Of a stretch of DNA of 14,200 nucleotides, positions 1-6,275 are shown piece after piece; position 1 is the stretch's first letter, and each line of letters opens with the position of its first letter. This DNA comes from Thermoplasmata archaeon (GTDB taxonomy: Archaea > Thermoplasmatota > Thermoplasmata > Lutacidiplasmatales > UBA184), in assembly GCA_022749905.1 (NCBI GenBank), contig JAKIWU010000018.1, positions 1 to 14,200 of the forward strand, written 5' to 3'. The position numbers and the translations under genes were made by a program. Under the pieces are notes generated by a model, which was not told the origin of the DNA, ran no database searches, and worked only from the letters and a program-made list of their open reading frames with translations.

Positions 1-1
1 G

Positions 2-445
2 AACACGGCCGACGACCCCGAGCTCGGCCGATTCTACCTCACGGTCACGGGACTCTCGATGGAGGCCGGGGACGACGGCTCCGTCGGCCGCGGGAACCGG
101 GCGAACGGACTCATCACCCCGTGCCGGCCGATGAGCCTCGAAGCGTCGGCCGGAAAGAACCCGGTGAACCACGTCGGCAAGATCTACAATCTCCTCGGGA
201 TCCTCATCGCGAACGACATCGTCCAGGAAGCGAAGGGGAACATCCGAGAGGTCCACGTCCGGATCCTCTCCCAGATCGGCCGTCCCGTCGACGAACCGCA
301 GATCGCGGGAATCCAGATCTTGCCCGCGGAGGGAGTGCGCCTCTCGAAGGTGAAGTCGGACGCCGAGTCCGTGGCGAACCGGTGGTTCGACGACATCGGC
401 TCGATCCCGCAGCGGCTCCTGACCGACAAGCTCTCCGTCTTCTAG
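2..445 (+). CDS. mat: S-adenosylmethionine synthetase, archaeal type (3' end only)
   Basis: Makes S-adenosylmethionine from methionine and ATP in the cytoplasm. Only the last 147 residues are present; the archaeal family is about 400 residues, so the 5' two thirds lie left of the window. The frame is open from base 2. The visible part matches the conserved C-terminal region of archaeal MAT: NTADD near the edge, then YLTVTG, GDDGSVGRGNR, NGLITP, RPMSLEA, and the signature GKNPVNHVGKIYN. This family is only remotely related to bacterial MetK and is diagnostic of Archaea. It ends in TAG 37 bases before the next gene on the same strand, which encodes an AdoMet-using enzyme, so the two may be co-transcribed. 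Family assignment is very secure; nothing can be said about its start or promoter. Confidence 0.95.
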   Translation, partial: NTADDPELGRFYLTVTGLSMEAGDDGSVGRGNRANGLITPCRPMSLEASAGKNPVNHVGKIYNLLGILIANDIVQEAKGNIREVHVRILSQIGRPVDEPQIAGIQILPAEGVRLSKVKSDAESVANRWFDDIGSIPQRLLTDKLSVF

Positions 446-482
446 CGCCGAGGGATCCGAAGACCCGGGAGCAGAGCGCTCC

Positions 483-1766
483 ATGCGCGTCTACGTCGAG
501 TCGTTCGGCTGCGCCCAGAACCTCGGAGAAGGGGCTGCGATCACCCGCAGCCTCCACGCGGCGGGGCACTCGATCGCGGTTTCGCCAGCGGCCGCCGACG
601 CGGGCGTCCTCGTCACCTGCGCGGTCATCGGCCCGACCGAGGCGCGCATGGTACGACGGTGGAGCTGGCTCGCCGAGCAGCTCCCCCGGGTCGTCGTCAC
701 CGGGTGCCTCGTCCCCTTGCGCGCCGACCTCCTCACGGGCCCGGCCCTCGCGAGGACAACCATCGTCCCCATCCGGGACCAGTCCCGCATTCCAAGCCTT
801 CTTGGCCCCCCCTCTGCGGGTCCCCCCGCCCCGCTGAAGGACACGGTGTCGTCGATTCCGCCCCCGGTCATTGAGGAGATCCCCATTGCGCAGGGGTGCA
901 CGAGCGCGTGCTCGTACTGTTTCAGCCGGCTCGCCCGGGGACGGCTCGAGAGCCGATCGATCCCCGCCCTCGTCGAGGCGGTCCAGGCCGCGCTTCACCG
1001 GGGCGCTGCCGAGATCCGACTTTCCTCCCTCGATACGTCGGCATGGGGCGGGGACCTCGAAGGCTCGCCGACCCTACCGGACCTCCTCGACGCCGTCGGA
1101 GGCATCCCAGGCTCGCACAAGGTGCGGCTCGGCATGCTGAGCCCGCAGACGCTCGAGCCCATCGCGGGCCGGACCCTTCAGGCACTTGAACGAGGTCGCT
1201 ACTTCCGATTCCTGCACCTCCCCGTCCAGAGCGGATCGGATGATGTGCTCGGAGCGATGCGGCGCGGATACGACGTGAACACCTTCCGAGGGCTCGTTCG
1301 GGACGCGCGAGCCCGCCTCCCCGACCTCACCCTCGCCACCGACATCATCGTCGGGTTTCCCACGGAAGGAGACCGCGACTTCCTGGCCTCCCTCGATCTC
1401 GTGGAAGAGATCGAACCGGAGATCGTCAACGTCACGAGGTTCTCCCCGCGACCGATGACGCCGGCGGCGCGTCTTCCCCCCCTCGGACCGAGAATCGCGA
1501 AGCGCCGTTCTCGCGCGCTCGCCGCGCTCCGGATGCGGATCGCGCGGCGCCACTTCGAGCGCTGGATCGGACGAGCGTCGAACGCGCTGACGGTCGAACG
1601 CGGGCCCGGGCCGTCCACCGTGGCGCGCCTCCCCAATTACCTCGCGGTCGTGCTTCCGGGCGCACTCCCGTTGGGTTCGGAGATCCCGGTGGTCATCGAG
1701 GGGGCTCGTTCCACGTATCTCGTGGGTCGGACCGAAGCCGCACCCTCCCTCAGGGACGTTGCCTGA
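483..1766 (+). CDS. tRNA t6A37 methylthiotransferase (MiaB/e-MtaB-like radical SAM enzyme)
   Basis: Expected to convert t6A at tRNA position 37 to ms2t6A, using two [4Fe-4S] clusters and AdoMet. The 427 residues show the three-part methylthiotransferase layout. The N-terminal UPF0004 domain has cluster cysteines C10 (in SFGCAQN), C46 and C75. The radical-SAM core has C139-x3-C143-x2-C146, followed by LHLPVQSGSDDVL (about 244-256) and DIIVGFPTEGD (about 287-297). The last roughly 60 residues resemble a TRAM RNA-binding domain. All six cluster cysteines are present, so the enzyme looks intact. The archaeal/eukaryotic e-MtaB (CDKAL1) group is preferred over bacterial MiaB from the archaeal context and the size. 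The ATG at 483 has a GGGAG 11 bases upstream. It lies 37 bases after the AdoMet synthetase gene and may share its transcript. Confidence 0.9.
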   Translation: MRVYVESFGCAQNLGEGAAITRSLHAAGHSIAVSPAAADAGVLVTCAVIGPTEARMVRRWSWLAEQLPRVVVTGCLVPLRADLLTGPALARTTIVPIRDQSRIPSLLGPPSAGPPAPLKDTVSSIPPPVIEEIPIAQGCTSACSYCFSRLARGRLESRSIPALVEAVQAALHRGAAEIRLSSLDTSAWGGDLEGSPTLPDLLDAVGGIPGSHKVRLGMLSPQTLEPIAGRTLQALERGRYFRFLHLPVQSGSDDVLGAMRRGYDVNTFRGLVRDARARLPDLTLATDIIVGFPTEGDRDFLASLDLVEEIEPEIVNVTRFSPRPMTPAARLPPLGPRIAKRRSRALAALRMRIARRHFERWIGRASNALTVERGPGPSTVARLPNYLAVVLPGALPLGSEIPVVIEGARSTYLVGRTEAAPSLRDVA

Positions 1767-1769
1767 TCC

Positions 1770-1783
1770 GGCCGCGAGCGGCC
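1770..1783. terminator. Short palindromic hairpin between convergent genes
   Basis: GGCCGC-GA-GCGGCC is a perfect inverted repeat that nearly fills the 22-base gap between two converging stop codons. It could act as a bidirectional transcription barrier. It has no T-tract, which is the usual archaeal termination signal, so function is a guess. Confidence 0.25.
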
Positions 1784-1788
1784 TGGTT

Positions 1789-2895
1789 CTAGAGGATCTC
1801 TCCGTCGGCGACGATCGGGGTCCCGTCAACGTCGACGTGCGCGCCGGCAAGGACGAGCCACGACTGGAACGGGATCCGGTTCTTCCCACCGAAGGCACCG
1901 TTCGACCCGATCCCGAGCAACACGGTCCCGCGCTCGAAGTCCTCGATGCCGGGCGCAAGGTGCAACTTCGGATTGAGCCCGATCGAGACGAACCCGATCC
2001 GGTCCTTGTGGGCGGGGGCCGCCTCGTACGCCGCGGTGAACCGGTCCTCACCGCTCTCATAGTGGAAGCTCGCGAGCCGGTTCTCGGAGAACGACCACTC
2101 GCCGCCGCCCAGCATCCCCTTCGTCGGGTAGCTCGGTCGATTCGCCCGGGCGTTCCCCTCGATGAACTTCTCGTCCGGGGCCACGTACACCGCCCCCGCG
2201 GGGACGGTGGTCATGTTGTTGCCGGCCCGGACGTCCTCGGGTGTGACGATCCCGCTGTCGACGACGGGCTTCCGGCCCGCGAGGCGTAGCTGGACGTTCG
2301 TCCCGTTCGCGTGGCTCACGTGCAGCGTCTTCCCCTTTCGGAGGCGGGCCGCGAGTCGGGCCGCGTCTCGCGCGATGGATCGGACATCGACCTCCATCGC
2401 ATCGAGAAGGTTCTGCTGCCACACGGCTGCGTTCACCCCATAGAATCGGGCCGCCGGATCCGTCGCCTGGCCGAGCTCGATCCGGCACCCTCGGATGCCG
2501 GCCTTCTCGGCGGCCTGGTACCACTTCGAATTGTATCCAACCAAGGCGTCGAACTTCTCCTTCGGGAGCGCCCGCAGTCGAGGGCGGTCCTCCGGACCCC
2601 AGAGGAAGACGTAGCCATCGGCCTTGGAAAGCGCGCCGAGTTCGGGCTCGGGGAACTGCCCGAGCTCCTTCGGCTTGCACTCCTCGACCGCGCGCCAGTA
2701 CGTCGCTTCCTCCTCGTAGAGGAGCGTCGTCCGAATCCCGAGGCGGCGTGCCTCGAGCACGAACGCGTTCGCCCAGGGAAGCATGTGCGTCCAGCTTTCG
2801 ACGAGGAGGTTTTCGCCGCGGCGCATCCGGAGGGTCCGGACGAGGACGTTCCTGCAGATCGACTCGACACCGGGCGGGGTCGCGAGAGGGGCCAT
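1789..2895 (-). CDS. M29 aminopeptidase (AmpS/thermophilic metalloprotease) family protein, probably inactive
   Basis: The 368 residues resemble the COG2309/M29 family of cytoplasmic, di-metal leucyl aminopeptidases. An N-terminal alpha/beta half (RMRRGENLLVES) is followed by family landmarks NMTTVPAGAVYVAP (227-240), SIGLNP (304-309), GTVLLGIG (323-330), FGGKN (335-339) and VDVDGTPI (354-361). From remembered family consensus, the metal ligands are Glu in GEVF/YxAP, Glu before GIGLNP, His in GTVHxAxG, and His and Asp in xxHxD. Here these positions read A235, F302, L326, Q344 and W346. The fold is therefore kept while the metal site appears lost, pointing to a pseudoenzyme or a binding protein. 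The relatedness of M29 to dihydroxypyridine dioxygenase (NicX) leaves another chemistry possible. The ATG at 2895 follows a weak TATA-like element by about 25 bases. Confidence 0.75.
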   Translation of the reverse strand: MAPLATPPGVESICRNVLVRTLRMRRGENLLVESWTHMLPWANAFVLEARRLGIRTTLLYEEEATYWRAVEECKPKELGQFPEPELGALSKADGYVFLWGPEDRPRLRALPKEKFDALVGYNSKWYQAAEKAGIRGCRIELGQATDPAARFYGVNAAVWQQNLLDAMEVDVRSIARDAARLAARLRKGKTLHVSHANGTNVQLRLAGRKPVVDSGIVTPEDVRAGNNMTTVPAGAVYVAPDEKFIEGNARANRPSYPTKGMLGGGEWSFSENRLASFHYESGEDRFTAAYEAAPAHKDRIGFVSIGLNPKLHLAPGIEDFERGTVLLGIGSNGAFGGKNRIPFQSWLVLAGAHVDVDGTPIVADGEIL

Positions 2896-2917
2896 GCCGG
2901 CCGAGGACGCGTGCCCC

Positions 2918-2923
2918 CTACAA
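2918..2923 (-). promoter_or_regulatory. Weak TATA-like box for the M29-like gene
   Basis: Minus strand reads CTTGTAGG, centred about 26 bases before the ATG at 2895. It is a poor TATA match, but the spacing would give a leaderless transcript as at neighbouring genes. Confidence 0.3.
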
Positions 2924-2985
2924 GAGGTTCGGCCGTGAGTCCAGGTGCACCGAAAGCCCTAGGATTGGTCGACGAACGGGATCCC

Positions 2986-3285
2986 CTAGGATCGAAGCGG
3001 GGCCCACATCAGTGTCGTGAGGCGGGCCGCGCCCGAGCCAGCGTGATCCTCGGGCGCGCAGACGTAGACATCGCCCGGGGGTCCTGCCAGTTCTGCAGAG
3101 GGGAAGGTCGCGCGAGCCTTCCGCATGAACACGCTCCACGCCTCGCCGAGGCCCGAGTACGGGCCCTGGGAGACGTACCACAGCACGGGACCGGTCACGT
3201 GCGTCCATGACGGAAGCTCGCCCGAATGCACTTCGCCATTCGCCAATCGGTCCCACTCCCCGTGCATCCGATCGCAACGCGCCAT
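2986..3285 (-). CDS. Short GyrI-like (AraC effector-binding) domain protein
   Basis: A 99-residue protein resembling the GyrI-like small-molecule-binding domain (PF06445). Visible family-like traits are a strand ending in GPVLWYVSQGPYSGL (residues about 31-45), then a helix EAWSVFMRKA, then GPPGDVYVCAPEDH (about 68-81), and a closing strand LTTLMWAPL. Full GyrI-like domains are about 150 residues with two SHS2 modules; this looks like one module, so it would be a half-size or dimerising version. No DNA-binding domain is attached, so it is not a classical regulator; stand-alone GyrI proteins are thought to bind or hydrolyse hydrophobic small molecules. The ATG at 3285 lies about 27 bases after a TATA-like element. 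It sits 90 bases upstream of the M29-like gene on the same strand. Fold assignment is moderate and the ligand unknown. Confidence 0.6.
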   Translation of the reverse strand: MARCDRMHGEWDRLANGEVHSGELPSWTHVTGPVLWYVSQGPYSGLGEAWSVFMRKARATFPSAELAGPPGDVYVCAPEDHAGSGAARLTTLMWAPLRS

Positions 3286-3308
3286 CTGGCGCTCTCAAAG
3301 GGGGGGGA

Positions 3309-3315
3309 GTTATCT
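3309..3315 (-). promoter_or_regulatory. TATA-like box for the GyrI-like gene
   Basis: Minus strand reads GAAGAGATAACTCC, an AT-rich island in GC-rich DNA, centred about 27 bases before the ATG at 3285. Transcription would start essentially at the start codon. Confidence 0.4.
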
Positions 3316-3391
3316 CTTCGCCCGGAGGCGCCAGAGTCTCTCGCAGCGGCACTCCGCGGCCCTGCGAGGAGGACGCGCCTCGGCCTCGACG

Positions 3392-3399
3392 AATAAATA
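3392..3399 (+). promoter_or_regulatory. TATA-like box for the zinc-ribbon membrane protein gene
   Basis: AATAAATA within CGAATAAATACACC is the most AT-rich stretch of this intergenic region. It lies about 75 bases before the TTG start at 3472, predicting a start site near 3420 and an untranslated leader of about 50 bases, longer than at most genes here. Confidence 0.45.
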
Positions 3400-3471
3400 C
3401 ACCTACCACACCTGAGAGAGCGGGAGGCGACCTAGGGGGGCGAGCACCCCACCGTTCCCTTCGACCCACCA

Positions 3472-4434
3472 TTGACCGATCTCGCGCTCACCGTCGACCT
3501 TCTCATCGTCATCGCGATCCTCGTTGCGGTGTTTCTCTTCTTCAATTTCTTCATCATCCGGAGGACCCGCCTTCGCCGCCGCCAGCTCAGCGGCGAGATC
3601 TCGGACGCCAAGGAGGTCGTCGAGGACCGCGCCCACAACCAGATCCGCATCGCCCTCCAGGAGGCGAGCATCCTCGAGCGGGACGGGGTCGACGTCTCGA
3701 GGCCGCGGCGCCTGCTCGACGACGCCGGGGCCGCCTATCGGCGCCAGGACTACCATCACTCCCTCCAGCTCGGACGGACCGCGCATGATGTCCTGGTCTC
3801 GTTGCGGCAGCAAAGTCGGTCGTCGGCCGCGCCCACCCCATCGGGGTCATCCACCGTGCGACCGGAGAGCCTCGCCGCGCTCGCGTTGGGAGCACCCGAC
3901 CCGTTGGGAAACGGCCTTGCGGAAGACTCCGAGTCGGTCGTTGCGATCCCCCCGGAGGCACCGCGCCCCGCGATCCCCAAGAATCGGATGGAGTCGCACT
4001 TCCAGCTGAGCCTCCTCCGCGACGAGCTCGAGATCGCCCAACGCGATCGCCCTGCGGCCGCCGCGGTCGTCGAGGCGAGCCGCCTCGCCACCGAAGCCCA
4101 CTCGGCCGAGGGACAAGAGGAGTACACCGAGGCGCTCCGGATCGCCCTGAAGGCGCGTCGGACGCTCGGCGGGAAGATCGAGACTCTTCCGCCCCCACGT
4201 GCCGCCCCATCGGCCAGTAGAGCAACCACGGTGGGGGGGACCGAGGCTCTTCGATCCACACCGATCCTCGAATCGCCAGAGGTGTGCCCCAAATGCGGCC
4301 GACCGACCCGCCGCGAGGACGCCTTCTGCCGCTCCTGCGGGGCCCCTCGGGCGCCCGCGAAGTGTCCCCGATGCGGAGGGCCGCTCGAGGCGAACGACCA
4401 GTTCTGCGGCCGCTGCGGGTCCCCCGTTAGCTAG
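3472..4434 (+). CDS. Membrane-anchored double zinc-ribbon protein with helical repeats
   Basis: A 320-residue protein of unrecognised function. An N-terminal transmembrane segment (about residues 8-29) is followed by an Arg-rich stop-transfer stretch (30-37), placing the rest in the cytoplasm. Two helical TPR-like repeats follow, about 56-112 and 176-233, each with a (D/E)Y-x3-L-x2-(G/A)-x-x-A pattern, separated by a Pro/Ser-rich linker. The C-terminus holds two treble-clef-like zinc ribbons: C272-x2-C275-x10-C286-x2-C289 and C298-x2-C301-x10-C312-x2-C315. The start is TTG, since a stop at 3433 closes the frame upstream and no ATG or GTG precedes the membrane segment; a GTG inside that segment would destroy it. 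No close Shine-Dalgarno site is visible. Its stop overlaps the stop of the convergent nre gene. Proteins with this plan are frequent in Archaea and mostly uncharacterised. Confidence 0.8.
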   Translation: MTDLALTVDLLIVIAILVAVFLFFNFFIIRRTRLRRRQLSGEISDAKEVVEDRAHNQIRIALQEASILERDGVDVSRPRRLLDDAGAAYRRQDYHHSLQLGRTAHDVLVSLRQQSRSSAAPTPSGSSTVRPESLAALALGAPDPLGNGLAEDSESVVAIPPEAPRPAIPKNRMESHFQLSLLRDELEIAQRDRPAAAAVVEASRLATEAHSAEGQEEYTEALRIALKARRTLGGKIETLPPPRAAPSASRATTVGGTEALRSTPILESPEVCPKCGRPTRREDAFCRSCGAPRAPAKCPRCGGPLEANDQFCGRCGSPVS

Positions 4435-5767
4435 CGAAGCCGGAAGGCCGAACCCCTTCAGCCGCGAGAAAGTCGTCGAGCCGACGCTGCGTGCGAACCT
4501 CGTGCAAGAGCGCGCTCTGCGCCATCCACCTGGCGAGTGGGATGGCGAACGCCTGGCCGATCCGTTCGATGACCGAGCCGAGACTCCCAAAGTGCTCGGG
4601 GGGCCGGGCAAGGGCCGCACGGACATGCTCCCGGATGTTCCACACGCCGAGGGGGAGAATCTCCCCGGGGTGGACCTCCCGGAGTACGAGGACGCCTGCC
4701 TGACGATTGATCCGCAGGAGCGCTTCCGAAGCCGCCAAGCGGGCGGCGTAGTAGCACCCGCCGATCGAGGCATAGGTCTTGCGGCCCCGCACGCCCTCGT
4801 GATCTCCCAGCATGACGATCCTCCCGGGGTCCGGGTTCCAGAGCGTGTTGGGGTACCAAGCCTCGATGGACTCGTACCGGAACGGACCGGGGAGAAGGAT
4901 GATCAGCCATCGATTGGCGAGCGCGGTGAACGGGTAGACCAGGAGCTCCCCGAGCTCGGGCATCCTTCGAAGGAGTTCGAGGTTCCCGAGCCCGAGGAGA
5001 TCGTCCACAGCGGTGATCGACCAACGCGTGGGAACGAACCTTCGACGCCCGTGCCGGCCGAGGGTTCCCGCGCTGAAAGCACGTTGGATCCGGCTGACGC
5101 GGACCCCCCGACCGTAGAGCTCCCCGACCGCGGTGCGCGCGTTGGCATCCGTATCGGAGGAGAGCCGGTCGAGGTGCGGATCCCATCTGCGCACGTCGAG
5201 CCGGACACGCTCCACGGGGGCCGTCGGACCGAACGGCGGCGTTGCATCGGAGAGGGCGAGATGACCCCGGGGCGGGCGCTTGAACGTTGCCTCGAGATCC
5301 ACGGAGTCGGCGGCGAGGGCGATCGATTGCACGTCCTCGACCATCCGGATCGGCCGTTCCGCGTCTCGGACGTCGATGCGCTGGGTCCCTCGGACGAGGG
5401 AGGTTCGAAACCCGACGATCTCCTCGACGCTCCTGCCCACCCAATCTTCGGGCGAATCGAGGAGAAGCGTGTCTCCGTGTTCCGCGGAGAGGAGGGGTCC
5501 GAGGGAAACCTTCGGGTAGCCGAATCGTCCGATGAACACCCCCGGCGGAGTGCTCCCATCGAACTCGACGCCTTGGACCATCGGAAGGGTCTGCGAGAAC
5601 GCTCGATACTTCACGAGAATCGGGCAGACCGGTTTCCCGCAGAGCAGCTGAGCAGACCGGCACCGCACGCACATCGTGGGATCTTCGCGGAGGCCAGGGA
5701 TGCTCCACGACAGAGCGTCGATCGCCCCGACTCCTTCGAGGGGGGGAGCGAGCGGGCCGGCCGACAC
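4427..5767 (-). CDS. nreA: Nre family DNA repair protein (NreA-like)
   Basis: Archaea-specific DNA repair protein that works with PCNA; haloarchaeal NreA is linked to repair of mitomycin-type damage. The 446 residues show an N-terminal zinc finger, C33-x2-C36-x6-C43-x4-C48 (starting MCVRC). The Nre N-domain has VFIGRFGYPKVSLGPLL. A middle block ends in RIQRAFSAGTLG. The Nre C-domain has LLPGPFRYESIEAWYPNTLW, GGCYYAARLA and the stretch LPLGVWNIREHVR. The tail carries a PCNA-interacting motif, QRRLDDFL (427-434), close to the C-terminus as in other Nre proteins. The GTG at 5767 is chosen because the zinc finger needs residues before M32 and no ATG upstream is in frame; a weak TATA-like element lies about 25 bases before it. 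Its TAA overlaps the TAG of the convergent gene by a few bases. Confidence 0.93.
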   Translation of the reverse strand: MSAGPLAPPLEGVGAIDALSWSIPGLREDPTMCVRCRSAQLLCGKPVCPILVKYRAFSQTLPMVQGVEFDGSTPPGVFIGRFGYPKVSLGPLLSAEHGDTLLLDSPEDWVGRSVEEIVGFRTSLVRGTQRIDVRDAERPIRMVEDVQSIALAADSVDLEATFKRPPRGHLALSDATPPFGPTAPVERVRLDVRRWDPHLDRLSSDTDANARTAVGELYGRGVRVSRIQRAFSAGTLGRHGRRRFVPTRWSITAVDDLLGLGNLELLRRMPELGELLVYPFTALANRWLIILLPGPFRYESIEAWYPNTLWNPDPGRIVMLGDHEGVRGRKTYASIGGCYYAARLAASEALLRINRQAGVLVLREVHPGEILPLGVWNIREHVRAALARPPEHFGSLGSVIERIGQAFAIPLARWMAQSALLHEVRTQRRLDDFLAAEGVRPSGFAS

Positions 5768-5788
5768 GCTCCATCATTCGGGAAGGCC

Positions 5789-5796
5789 TACTTAGG
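5789..5796 (-). promoter_or_regulatory. Possible TATA-like box for nre
   Basis: Minus strand reads GCCTAAGTAGGC, centred about 25 bases before the GTG at 5767. It is a weak match, but the spacing fits leaderless initiation and would support the GTG start. Confidence 0.3.
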
Positions 5797-5872
5797 CGGT
5801 TCCTGGGAGGGTTCGAAACGGTCAGGTTTCCGACGGCCTCGAGAGATTTCTCGACAGGCTTTTCGGCAATGC

Positions 5873-5878
5873 TTATAT
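5873..5878 (+). promoter_or_regulatory. TATA box of the L18e-L13-S9-rpoN operon
   Basis: GCTTATATCG is a strong archaeal TATA match in otherwise GC-rich DNA, with AT-richer sequence just upstream. Initiation about 25 bases downstream puts the start site near 5901, leaving a leader of under ten bases before the ATG at 5910. Confidence 0.65.
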
Positions 5879-5909
5879 CGGGCACCCGGGTCGGAGCCGC
5901 CTCCGAGGC

Positions 5910-6275
5910 ATGCTGCGCGTCATCGTCAAAGAAAACCCAGAGCTCCGGCGCACGCTCATTGAGTTGCGTCGAGCTGCTGCAGCCCACAAGGCCCCGGTCT
6001 GGGGCGCGGTCGCTGCTTCCCTCGCACGACCTCGACACCAGCACACTCCCGTGAACGTGGGGACGATCGAACGGCACGCCGATCCGAAGGCCCTCGTGGT
6101 CGTGCCGGGCAAGCTCCTCGCTGCCGGGCGACTGACGAAGGCCGTCACGGTCGGCGCGTTCCACGCGTCCTCGGCCGCACGGGAGAAGGTGCACGGAGCC
6201 GGCGGGACCGTCGTATCGATCCTCGAACTCGTGAAGCGCCACCCGACCGGTGCGGGGGTGCGACTCCTTGGCTGA
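5910..6275 (+). CDS. rpl18e: 50S ribosomal protein L18e
   Basis: Large-subunit ribosomal protein eL18, found in Archaea and eukaryotes but not Bacteria. The 121 residues match the family's usual length (about 115-125). Family-like stretches are NPELRRTLIELRRAA, VNVGTIERHA, ALVVVPGKLLAAGRLTKAVTV and FHASSAAREKV. It is the first gene of the conserved archaeal cluster L18e-L13-S9-RpoN and has a clear TATA box about 34 bases upstream, so it probably opens the transcript. In many euryarchaea RNA polymerase subunit D precedes it; here the divergent nre gene does instead. The end overlaps the chosen TTG start of L13 by eight bases. Confidence 0.95.
   Translation: MLRVIVKENPELRRTLIELRRAAAAHKAPVWGAVAASLARPRHQHTPVNVGTIERHADPKALVVVPGKLLAAGRLTKAVTVGAFHASSAAREKVHGAGGTVVSILELVKRHPTGAGVRLLG
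6254..6260 (+). promoter_or_regulatory. Shine-Dalgarno-like site that decides the L13 start
   Basis: GGGGGTG ends seven bases before the TTG at 6268. A good spacing supports that TTG over the GTG at 6250 and over the GTG at 6460 at the edge of the core domain. Confidence 0.4.

Noticed and set aside
2957..2993. CCCTAGGAT repeated twice (2957-2965, 2984-2992) with a small hairpin at the GyrI-like stop codon
   Set aside because: Only two short copies 27 bases apart; too little to call a repeat family or operator.
2918..3472. A 184-codon minus-strand frame overlapping the GyrI-like gene
   Set aside because: Arg/Gly-rich with no recognisable pattern, and it would run through the promoter of the GyrI-like gene, whose own frame has a coherent domain.
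4199..5962. A 587-codon plus-strand frame opposite nre
   Set aside because: Low-complexity Glu/Pro/Arg composition and antisense to the clearly conserved Nre protein; it also runs into the L18e promoter and start.
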